This document shows positions 33,601-44,280 of a stretch of DNA of 64,000 bases, piece by piece. The position numbers and the translations under genes were made by a program. The notes under the pieces were generated by a model, which had not been told where the DNA came from, did not search any database, and saw nothing but the letters and a program-made list of their open reading frames with translations. The stretch covers positions 29,685,501-29,749,500 of the forward strand of contig NC_134370.1 in assembly GCF_035582795.1 (NCBI RefSeq), written 5' to 3'. Within the stretch, counting starts at the first letter, position 1. Each line of letters starts with the position of its first letter. Source of the stretch: Mycteria americana. Its lineage: Eukaryota > Chordata > Aves > Ciconiiformes > Ciconiidae.

Positions 33601-36333
33601 CTTCCTCGCCTCAAACCATAGGGTTTACTTTCTCAGCAGAGGAAGAGAACAGAGCCTTCCTTCATCCTCAGCACCCAGGGTGTCTTAGGACCTCTATTTC
33701 TTACACAACATGGTACATAGATCAGCTGAAGATCACTGGAAGCCTGTTGTGTGGAAGTTAACTGGTGTGACCTTCCCTCACAGCCAGGATTTAAGGAAAG
33801 AGGCAATGCTCTGCTCTCCTCCTCACCAGATCAGGCTCCTGGGGCAGCAGTGGGTGCTCTCACTGGATTTTTTTTTTTCCCTTTGCCAGGTGCTGGTGAG
33901 GGATCAATAGAGCAGAAAATGGGGACAGGGGATTTCCCATGCAAACTATGGCTGAGTAACTGCTTGTCCAAACAGGGGAACTGCAACAAACTGAAAGAGG
34001 GGAATGAGGAAGAGAATGAAATAGCAAACAGCAAGTATTGAAATGAAAGCTGGAGAAGGAAGTAAAAGTAGCAGCAGCAAGAGGTTAACAGAAAATGCCT
34101 GACAGAGAAAAAGGCAGGAACAAGAGACCACAAGGCAAGTCAGAAATTAAGCTATTTAAAGGAATTCATTGATGGACAAAGAAAATTGAAATCGAGGACA
34201 AGAGGCCCACCTCTGATATTCCCAGTGTGGCAGCAGCGTGCAGCAATGAAGCAGCACAAGGCAGCTCCCTGAGCACAACCATTCCTTCTCCCACAGGTGC
34301 CTCCCCCGGTGTGAACAGCCTCACACTTACCTTCATCCACCAACAGAGGAGAAAGAAGAAAAAATCAAGAGCACCACAGGAAAGGTCAGAACATCACATA
34401 GCCTAACAAGCTCCAGAGCACAGCCCCCAGCAGCCAGAGCTGCAGGTCTGAGCAGATAAAAACAAGCAAAACCAAGCAGCTGTTTTATAGCTCGGGTGAT
34501 ACCGGACACAGAGCACAGCCGGCCACAGGGAACAAACCTGGTGGGCAGCATTCCAGCACCAGCAACCATCCTGCCACAGGTATGTGGCTTAGCTGGCAGG
34601 GAGGCAGCAGCCATGAGCATGCCCCAGGCTCTGAGCTAGGGAAGCTTCACCCTCATCCTCCATGCTTTTCCCCAGTTTGCAAGACTTGACATTAATCTAA
34701 TTGTAAAACTTGACACAGCCTCGCAAGAGCTGAGGTTTCTAGAAAGGTCTCGGCACTGGCAGACACCAACCCTGGACAGGCACCACCAAGTCCAGAGGGC
34801 AAATGTGTTTTCCACTGTCAAAGGCTGCGTCTCTCAAAAAAGGCTGAGCTGGTACCTCAATAGCAAGAGGAGAAGGTAAATGTACAAGAAAGGTTGGCAC
34901 CAGAGAGCCAAGGTTTGACTGAGTAGCAGAGTCCAGTTCATTTAGCAGCTAAGAGAAACTCCATCTAGAGTTTGCCTAGCAGATTGCTAGCCTTCATTAA
35001 GGAATATCTTTACCTAAATCCTCCAGGATTTAACAGACATCTGCTGCTTCTGCTCACAGGCCACAGCAAAAAACTCTTGAGCTAAGGGCAATTTTAACAC
35101 TGTTAAGCCAGGTACAAAATTGCTGGCAGCTCACTAGCTTCCCATATACACTCATATTCTTCTACTTGCTCTAAATCAGCATATTCTATCGATCCTGTTT
35201 CAGTCTTCTCATAGGGGTCAGGATTTAGTGACAGAAACCCATTGTGTCACTCCCTCCAAAAAGCAACAGGCAAACCTAAGATCTCTGGTGAAATCTAGGC
35301 CAAATTCCCAGACCAAAGGCAGCCCCTCAGGAAAACTCCTTACTGCCAGGGCACAGAGAGAAGTGATTACCTGGGGGGAAAAAACCTCACTCAGTTCCTG
35401 GCCACCACCTTTTATACATACACCCTCCTTATGGCTTCATTATGGCTTTCAGGTGTGTGGCTCCTGTGCTGAAGGAATTGCATTGAGTCCTTAACCAGGA
35501 CACACCTGTTAACAGTCCTGGCTCCTTGTCTCAAAATCAACGTGATTTAACTCCTTACTAACTGGTCTACTCTTTCCTTTTCTATTCTGCAAAACTAAAG
35601 ACTTGAGACTTACTAGCTCTGCTTCTGCTCTGCACATATGCCCCACTACCTGGCTGCTAAACCTCTTCTGCATCTTAAGCTCATACTCGTTTGCTTAAAC
35701 CATTTCAAATAGAAATCAGTTTTCAACAGATTTGACAGTTTCATTAAAATATATCCGTAGTCATTCTCAAAGCACATAATTCTTTACTGAGTGTCCATTG
35801 AAGCTCTCTGGCAAGCAAAAAGTTTCTGAAGCCTACTTTATAGGGAGAAAAAAAAGAGATAAAATACCCATTCTGATGGCAGATAACTTACAGTTCTCCC
35901 TTCTTTCCATCGTGTCCTTTTATTCTCAGATTTAGCTTTGATACGTGTCAGTGTAATAATAATTTTGTGTAATGATGCTCTAAGTGGGAGAGGAGGGCCT
36001 TAAAAGTCAAAATTTTAAAGAGAAGGTGACAAGGGCTTGCCCAAGAGTCAGGAACGGCGTTTCAGGGTGGACATAGTGTCTTACACCAGCATCAGAGACT
36101 GCAGCTGAGCCAAAAGGGAAGGGCAGGCTGATGCTCCACGGAGGCTCTCGAGGAGACAGAGAAAGCAGGAGCTCTTCTGGGGCCTGCAGCTGGGGAAAAT
36201 GTGTTTGTTCTTCAGGATGAGAAAATAACAGGCAAAAGAGGCTGACAGCCCTATGCTGGGTAAAACAAACACATCTATACAGTTGTAATGCTTAATTGCA
36301 AGAAAGTAATGCACTGTATTCTTTGCTTTACAG
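27660..36333. other. Long gene-free stretch
   Basis: Mostly AT-rich, with a GC-richer patch near 33.2-34.6 kb carrying overlapping random frames on both strands, the longest being 151 codons at 33233-33688 with no domain or splice logic. I recognise no exon, RNA gene or mobile element. It may be an intron of the SMIM3-like gene if that gene starts near 27.6 kb. Confidence 0.45.
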
Positions 36334-36348
36334 CTTCAGACTCTTGAC

Positions 36349-36513
36349 ATGGAGGAAACCATGGTGGAAAAGATCCTGCGACCATGGGAAATACTGCTGG
36401 TCATTTTTGCTGCAGTGCTGATAATGAGTTTTCTCATGTTTCTGCCCCCTGCTGCGGTGGTGATCTGGAGAATGAAGCGCATGCCGCAGATCTCGCTGCA
36501 CGGCTTGGTGTGA
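36349..36513 (+). CDS. SMIM3-like small single-pass membrane protein
   Basis: A 54-residue protein in one exon: METMVEKIL-type N terminus with RPWE at 11-14, a hydrophobic segment at about 14-40, then the basic tail RMKRMPQ. It resembles small integral membrane protein 3 (NID67): short acidic/hydrophobic lead, one membrane helix containing a Pro-Ala motif (LPPAAVVIWRMK here; the family has PATAVIIYRM), and a tail of about 14 residues with a Pro and a final Gly-hydrophobic pair. SMIM3 is inducible by growth factor and of unclear molecular role. The acceptor TTCTTTGCTTTACAG ends at 36333 and the ATG follows 15 bases later, in a context with G at +4. SMIM3 also keeps its whole coding frame in one exon. 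The tail is basic, so the positive-inside rule places it in the cytosol. Whether this is the SMIM3 ortholog or a paralog cannot be decided here. Confidence 0.7.
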   Translation: MEETMVEKILRPWEILLVIFAAVLIMSFLMFLPPAAVVIWRMKRMPQISLHGLV

Positions 36514-37017
36514 GCCAAGCCTGGCACAAGCTGTAACACCACCGATCCCTTTAAAGGATGGTTCAGAATGATAACATCTCTCAGGATCACTGTTACTGCC
36601 TAGGATCCATCCACAAGCGATGGGTTTCCCAGTCTATCGCTGCTAGGTTCCTGTGAAAAGAGAACGTGTATAATTTTCTCTTCATGTACTACAGTTCTCA
36701 GCACTTTGCCTTCCATTTTTTGGCTACGATGTAATTGCTGTTGTTGGCTTAGTTCCTAGACTGACTTCTCTTGCATAATAATGGACTGAAAAGAAGACTG
36801 AAAGACAAGCAAGCATAGTACAGCATTGTATTCCCTTAACTAATATCAAGAAAGCCTACCTTTCAATAGTTGCACTGTAAATGTTACCAAAGTCTTTAGC
36901 TGAGATGACTGACAGTTATGCAGGTGGACATATCAAAAGCATGCAGTATACTCCGGGGAGGTAGTGGTTTAGTCTGGTTGTACTATGAAACCTAAAAAAC
37001 CCAACAGAGAATGGTGC

Positions 37018-37023
37018 AATAAA
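37018..37023 (+). terminator. Polyadenylation signal of the SMIM3-like gene
   Basis: AATAAA about 500 bases after the stop codon, followed by a T-rich stretch (CTTTTGTCTG near 37040). It gives a terminal exon of about 36334-37040. Confidence 0.5.
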
Positions 37024-37044
37024 TAAGCATCCTTTGCTTCTTTT

Positions 37045-39765
37045 GTCTGATCTGAAAACTTACTGGCCTAAAATGTTTTTCATTTCTTTCCTTCTATATG
37101 AATTTTTCCTGTGTCTGCAAATCCTGAGTGCCAGAACACAAAACGCTCCCCATCCCAGGGTGAGAGCAGGAGCATGAGGGATGGCCTGATGCTCAGACAT
37201 GCCCGGCCAGACACCGACTTGAAGTTAATGCAAACATACAGCAATTATTTGCCTGAATTACATTATACAAATTTACTCTGGGAAATAATGTGATTAAGTT
37301 TACTTTAGTTTTTAACTGTGTCTTATAGGCTTATTGGTTCAACTTCACTTTCTCATGTATAAATAATAACTTGGATGGTGGGAACAGAACAAAACTGCTT
37401 CTGTGCAAGTTTATGAAAAAAAACCCCAACAACCCAATCTCCAGCTTAAGATCAAATTCATGCCACATCAAATTAAAGCTTTCCAGCCTAATTCTTCCAC
37501 ATTATGGAATGCTCATTAGCAGGATTGCTGATGCACAGGTTTAACAGTTTCTGTTAGTTTACAAGAGCAATGGGTTTGATTTCCTCATGAAATCCAATGC
37601 TGGGTTTCTTTTCTTTTGTTGGTTGGTTTGGAAATTCACTAGAATAGCTTAATATTACTCAGAGAAAAATGTTTTTTAGCACCAGTAGGAAAATGATACT
37701 GGAAAGTGCTCAGTGCTTCAGGTATTTTATTTGAGCATCAGCTGATAATGAATTGACTGAGAATGAAAGACTCAAAGAGATTATAATTTCATTTGATAGG
37801 AGATTATTTGTTTGCCAGAAATAAAAAAACCACCAGTGACTGAAAAAACATCGCTTTTCTTTAAGACTACGCACTTTTGTCTCCAACGCAATGACTTAAG
37901 TTACTGCCTCATAGTTTATAAGCAGCCAAAGCAGCCAAATCATCCCTTTGTTGGTGTAATTGTCTGCTACACTCACAGTCATATGACTGACTGGTTCTGG
38001 GCCCAAAAGCACGCGATGGTTTTTTTGCTTGTAATGACTGGATTCTGAAAGATAGCATGTAATTTTATATATCTGAATCATTTAACTGATTAATGAGGCA
38101 AAAGTCAATTAGACATCACATACCACGTAAGCATGTCTGTGTCTGAGAGATTCACAGGAATAGGGAAAAGGTGAAGAAGAGAAAGGAAACACAAACAGAT
38201 GAGCTGGCTGTCTTCAGATCTACGGCTTCAGTGTTTACTCAACAGAAGAAAATTAAAACAAAACCCCAAGCACGGATTCCACTGAAAACCAAGCAAGCAG
38301 TAGCTAAGCTTTTTGTTTAGATTTCATAATAATTCACACGCACGTCTGTTCTGTAGTTACAGCTCCACGAATAAACTGGATCTCCAGTGCTATGTTGGAG
38401 ATAGCTCTTCACTTGCACCAAGTGCCAGGTGGACAATGGCCTGGGCTTTCTGCTCTTTACACTTCTTACTCTGTGGCTTTGGTTTTCCAGAGTACACACA
38501 TGTGCATGGGGGGCATGCAGGGGGGTATAACAGAGGGAGAGCTCACAAAAGGAAGGGGATTGGAGCAGGAACAAGTTTTTATGTTTCATGAGAAGAATCA
38601 ATGACAAAAAAATCACTTGGATATTCGTTCATGTTTAAAGCTGTTACAAATTCAGATGACCAGCTAAATTTTTGCTAACTCTGGTAACAGCCAAACCTGC
38701 CCCAGTTTGGAAATAGAATGAAGAGGGGGAAAAAAAATGGGGAGGATGACTAGCCAGAAGCTGTGGAAATATTGGGCTAGGACCAGCACCTACCCTGGAA
38801 CTACTGTGCTGAGACCAGAGCATCTCAGCCCCTCAGCCCAGCCCAGCCCAGTTCAAATCCCTAGAGCTCTACCCAAATATGGCCCATTCCAACTTTAGGA
38901 CCAACCAGACTTCGTTTGCTTTAGTACTTTCCCTCCGAAGCTAAGCCATAGCTTGTGGGAACCACAACCTCTGCCTAAGGGAGGCCTGGCAGGTGTGTGT
39001 GCCACGTACGCCCAGGGAGCGTGAGGAAGTGTGAGCGCAGAAGAGCACTTGCAGCCCCAGATCCCACAGGGTGGGCCCAGCTGTTGTTAGAGCAAACCAA
39101 GGGTCAATAGGACTTTCCTTCCAGAACCACCATGGTTTTGCCCCACAGGGACTGAACAGAGGAGACTGAAGCTGATCCCTGGCACGCTAACCAGAGAGCT
39201 TCTCATGCAGGTCCCTCAACACGTGCCTCCTCCACCTTTTTGGCAGAGAAGACACGATGCAAATATCTGCTAGTTTAGGGCAATCCCAATTCTCATATTT
39301 TGTACTGGACCGAGATGTTACATTTTTCCTGCCATTTTGCCTGATTACAACAAGCATACAGGACACTTTTTGACTCCCAGAAATGCATTGAAGTATACCT
39401 AAAGACCATGTTTTTATGTCGGATGTCCTCAAGGTGATAAATACAGGAGAAACCTTTGAGCTGTCCCACCAGCAAACTGCAGTGCTTCAGGTTTGTGGCT
39501 CGTACAAAACACAGCACCTTGAACAGCTGCATGTACAGCCTGATTTAACCCCTGATCAAGCAGGTGCATGAATAAAGAATTATACCCCTACAGCCAGTAA
39601 CTGTTGTGACTTGCATTGCTTTAATGGTCATCAGAGCAACAATAGTCATTAACTGGCAACTGTAAAAGCAACTAAAATTATGGCCCTGTCTCATTAAAGA
39701 TAACCCCTGACAGAAGATGATTTCTGATAACAATTATTGTGTTTAACTAATGACTGCATCCATTA
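37045..39765. other. Intergenic region between convergent genes
   Basis: It separates the + strand SMIM3-like gene from the 3' end of the - strand secreted-protein gene. No exon recognised. It contains a short CAGCC pentamer run near 38833-38853. Confidence 0.5.
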
Positions 39766-39782
39766 AACAACTCTAATTCTTA

Positions 39783-39788
39783 TTTAAT
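39783..39788 (-). terminator. Possible polyadenylation signal of the sushi-like gene
   Basis: On the - strand this reads ATTAAA, the commonest variant hexamer, about 260 bases beyond the stop codon. I saw no canonical AATAAA closer on this strand. Confidence 0.35.
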
Positions 39789-40048
39789 TCCAGCTAGACA
39801 AATTTAAGCCATAAAAGTGATCTTCTTTCTTTGAAAGACCTCTGCCGTGAGCTGTGTGATTAGGTTTAGCCTATATATCTGTACCAAGAGCTGAAGTCAA
39901 ATTATGGCTATGATCTCTAGTCCCTCAACTAAAGAAAAGCTGTATGTTTACATGTCTTAGCAACAATTTCACTGCTCCACTTCTCTTGTCAAAATACCCA
40001 TGCCAAATTGCAGATGGCTGGTCGGTCTGTGGCACAAGGGTTTTGGTG

Positions 40049-43000
40049 CTAGTAACCACAGATGATACAATCAGCCTCCTTGTCACGGTTGGAGCCGTTG
40101 ATGCCATGCTCACCAAGCTCTTCGAGGAAGACTTTTAGCTGCTCTGTCTGAGTTTCAGTGAAGGCTAATGTGCGCAGACAGGTGCTGTTGGTGGGGAAAT
40201 ATGCAGATTTAGCTCCACTGACGGCCACCTCAGAGGCTGGAAAGATCAAAGATGACAACAACAAAAAAAGCAGCTGAATTACATAGCTTAGATTTGTCCT
40301 GATCTTTAAACAAGCACCGCTATTCCCATTTTCCAGACTAAAGACTTCAACTTGGAATAAAAGTCCCTAGATGATTGCTTTTGGTAAGCCTCGGGAAAGA
40401 ACTGCTCTAGCAACAAGGCACTGTCAACAGTAAAATATTTTCCATTAACCACAGGAGAGATAGGTTGGCCCTTTTGTGTATGTATACACACATTTATTTC
40501 TAAATTAAGGCAATAACAATGGAGTCACACAGCCTGCTTCAGGTCACAGATGGCTCACTAGACGCAGTCTTAAAACCCTTGGGGTGCCACAAGAAAAAGG
40601 CAGCATTGCTGGCTGGGGGCCAGCTGCTGGGTTTTATTGTATGTACATACAGTGAATAGTGCAGGTGTTGGCCAATTTTCCTGAGGTTCTTCAAGTACTG
40701 TTGCAAGATAAACAGCAGTTTTATGTTCTCCTGCTCTCTGTCCAGTGGGTCACACAGCCCTTGTGCAACATAGGGTTTGTGTTAAGATGATACCTATTTA
40801 CTGTTTAAGAAAAAATGCATCTCTCCACAAACGTTGCATACATGTTGTATTTGCTAACCCACACTGAAATAGCAATGCTCACCAGCCCAGGCCTTTGAGG
40901 TAGTTTTAAAGCTAACATGATTTCTGGTTCAGCAGTTTATCCACTCTCACGATGTCACAGGTGCCAAGAAAAGAGAAACTTTTCTTTCCTCCTTTTTTTA
41001 AACAAAACAGACAGAGCCTCCCATCCATGTGACCAGATGTGTCTGAGAAATACTCACGGTTACAAACAGCCAGTGCCTTTCCCCCAACAAGCTGCGTTGT
41101 CCAGGAAAACCCAGTGGCGTTGCCACATACTTCATACAGCCTACTTCTTCTGAGGAATTGAAAGTCATAACCCTTGGGAAACAAAGGTGGGGAAAAAAAA
41201 ATCAAATAAATGGTGTCTTAGGCTACATCATGGAAACCGTAAGATGAAGAAACATTCAGCCAGTGAAGGTCAATACAAGCACTACAACCTCTCCCTGCCC
41301 TAAGGGAGGAAGAAAAAGTATAACAAGGAAAATTATGCATTACACAACAAACACTTGTAAATTAATGAATAGATCCAGCAATACAGCAGCAGCAAACCAT
41401 GAATATTACCTGGTTGCACATGGGTTTGCAGTACTGAGCATTGTCAATGGTGACACACACCAGGCCGCCGTTTCTAGGGGCTAGTGGGAGTGGGCATGGA
41501 GGTAGCTGCTTGCAAACTTTTGAGTCAATTAAAAAGGAAAAAAGAGAGTGAGAAATCAACATATCAGAGTGAAAGTGAGTACAAAATTCTCCCCCTTCCC
41601 AAGCAAACCATAGGCATACTCATTGACCTGGGTATGGGTGATAACTGCCCCCACCAGCTGAATTTGTCGAAGTAAGCTTTTTTTTTTGTTTAAAACCTTT
41701 TTTTTTTTTTCAACACTCAATTTTTCCATCACTTGTCACTGTGACAACGAAGTCCCTGTCAGCCCCAGTTACACTTTAGAAGTGGCTCAAGGTGGCATTT
41801 GCATTCACAGCACCGACATTCAGTACTATCGTGGCCAAAACTATCCAAATAGTTCTTGGAAAAATATGACTGACATGCCCGCTCCCAGACACCAAAGAGG
41901 CTTGCCAGAGGGCAGAACAGGCCCTGCTGCCTCTGCAACTCTGCGCTGCTGCTCGGCATCGGCAGCTGGGCAGCGTGGGGATGGTGGGACCCCGCACACC
42001 GATGCTGCCGTGCCTCCCAGATGCCTGCCAGGGCAGCGGTTAAGCACCTTTGCTTTCTGGCTTGTTGCTGAGACATCTTTTATCTTATTTGTTTCCCCTT
42101 CAAGAAATGCAGACACTTAGCTCTCTCTGACTGTAGGTAAAAAAATTTTCCTAGTGCTTCTCCACTGCCGCTTTGTTCAACACCCAGCAAAGAGGAGCAT
42201 CGGTTCAGGAGGGGCCTCACATTTCTCTTGAACAGGGTGCAGGAGATCAAGCATTTCTTGCAGTGTCCAGGTAAGGGAATTGATTGAAGCTTTTTCACCC
42301 TTGGCAATCATTTCTTGAAAGCATTTTGAATATTTCTGTGGAGTTAGGGGAGAAAAAGGCTAAGTTGAAGAGAAAAAGCCTTGGAATTAATTCATGAAAG
42401 TGGTCAAATATTTTTTCCTTTTTTTTTTAAATGCAGAACAAGAACCATCTTGAAAATTATATAGTTTTAGGTAACACTAATTTCCCCACTATGTTTTTGG
42501 AAGAAATCCGGTAACTTTTTTTGAAAACAGTGGCTAGATAGGGTTTTTCCATTATATTGAGTTCAAGAGGGAGGACTGGTACGGCTTGGGGGTTTTTTTC
42601 CTATATACAAAAAGAAGTTTTTATAAGCAACTGTATATATCTTCTTTCTATACAAAACATTGGTTTGTTATTCTTATCTTCTGAATGCTGGCATCTCACA
42701 GACTTTCTGTGTGTGTAAATATATATTTGTGAATGTGTGTAAACAAAGAGGTTCCTGTATTTTTATCTAGCCATTGCTCTGTACTCATATAAATAGCTTT
42801 CAGTCCATAGGTATGTGCTTATGCATATGTGGATAGTGCAGAGCTGTGGTAAACTCCACAACCAAAACACAAGTGCGTGCCATCATTATAACAGACACCA
42901 ATTACTTTGAACTCACACAGGTGCCAGAAAAAGAGCAAGTGCAATTTTCAGTGGCAGCTGCTGAAGCACTAGCCAGCAATGGCTAACTGCTTCTCGGGCC

Positions 43001-44266
43001 GAAGCTTTCAGAAACATTGTTGAAAGTGATGGACATCAGTCATACAAAGAAAATAATATAATTCAAATCTCTGGAGGAAAAAAAATCTCAAACACCAGGG
43101 ATAACGCCTCCTCGGCAAGTGCTGCCCTCAGCCTTTCCCCCCCGCCCCGTATGAAGAGAACAATACTCCAGGCAGAAGCTCACAGTATGTACTCATATGT
43201 GGACCCAACTCCAGCTATTAGTTCCATGTCGCTGTTTTACAGACATGTCTCGACTGTGTGTGAAAAACATCTTTACAGGCCCTGCCCTGGTATTTCTTTA
43301 CCATTTCTACCATATCCAAGGGTCACTGTCTGATCACTGCCTAGCCCACAGAAGACAGGTGCACTAATTCATAAAACATAAGCTTTCAGTTGACTGGCTT
43401 TGCTTGTGTTTAAAATATTTGAAAGTGGGATTGAAAACAACATTATGCGTGTAAGGCAAAAGACATAACTGTTTATGTTCAAGCCACTTTATATACCTGG
43501 AGCAAAGCAAAACTGGAAAATACACCTACAAGGACACTTTTTTGACTAGCAGTAGCAGGGCCAAAGCCATGGCGGGTCAAATGACACTAATCTTTTTTTT
43601 GCTCTTCCGTCTCGCTCCCCTCCCCGCCATGTACTTTTGTTTTGAGCCAGGCGTTGCCAAAGCAGTATGCAGGTTGTGCTTGCCCAGACAGCCCGTCCGG
43701 CTGCACAGGCACAGGCGGCGGGGCCCTGCTCCTCCCAGCGCCGACCGAAGGTATGTGCAAAGCAGGTCCTGGGCTGGCCGATGCAGCCAGCCTCTCACCT
43801 CAAGACTCTCATTCACATCATCTATGGTTGCACTTATACATTCGCTTGGACTGGCAAAGGCTCTGATTTCAGTAAAATCTAAAAGACAAACAGAAGAAGG
43901 TACGTAGCTGGTTAATAATCCTTCCTGACGCATGAACAAACCCCAAATACTGCACAACAGTACTTGTTTAGGGGAATTGTGCCACTATTCTGCAGTCCTA
44001 GTGCTACCGTGTATACCTGAGCTGATCAGGGCTCAAATGTGAATAAACTGGGCAAACATTGATTTATTCTAAACAGTTATCAATCTGATCGCCTGTTTGT
44101 GGCCACTCAAGGCTGGGTTCCAAGCGAGGTGCTTCACTTCTCTAAGACAGCCACTATTTAAATAATTAATAGTCATATTCAAGAATGGCAATATCTTACC
44201 TGCAAGAAGCACTGCTGAACTTATAAAAAACAGTGTTTTCCAGAGCGGGCAGGAGCTGAACAGCAT
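40049..44266 (-). CDS. Secreted cysteine-rich protein with one sushi/CCP-like module, unnamed
   Basis: Six coding exons on the - strand: 44266-44200, 43878-43799, 42335-42221, 41516-41410, 41172-41058 and 40236-40049. All introns are GT-AG with matching phases (1, 0, 1, 0, 1), and the joined frame is exactly 672 bases, 223 residues plus stop. Residues 1-22 are a signal peptide (MLFSSCPLWK, then a hydrophobic core). Residues 23-88 look helical and include Cys36, Cys54 and EMIAKGEK. Residues 89-161 form a CCP/sushi-like module: CPLPLAPRNGGLVC, YCKPMCNQGYDF, YEVCGNATGFSW, AVCN, with one extra Cys pair. Residues 162-223 are an acidic tail ending DCIICGY. The mature chain has 12 cysteines and sequons at Asn45, 141, 178 and 208. 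Just upstream of the ATG, a TCTCTTGCAG site suggests an untranslated exon further right. I do not recognise the gene; a distant tie to other extracellular sushi proteins is inference from the module alone. Confidence 0.8.
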
Positions 44267-44280
44267 TTTTTTCTGCAAGA

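Noticed and set aside
33233-33688. 151-codon open frame on the + strand
   Set aside because: Low-complexity composition, no recognisable domain, competing frames on both strands and no splice context.
36336-36590. 84-codon - strand frame opposite the SMIM3-like exon
   Set aside because: Antisense of a better supported coding exon, with no signal of its own.
42235-42271. Possible + strand mini-exon ending CCAG|GTAAGG
   Set aside because: It lies inside the third exon of the - strand sushi-like gene, which fits by phase and length; the + strand site is coincidental.
43542-43907. 121-codon + strand frame and 126-codon - strand frame
   Set aside because: The - strand one merely extends exon 2 of the sushi-like gene past its donor, and the + strand one is its shadow.
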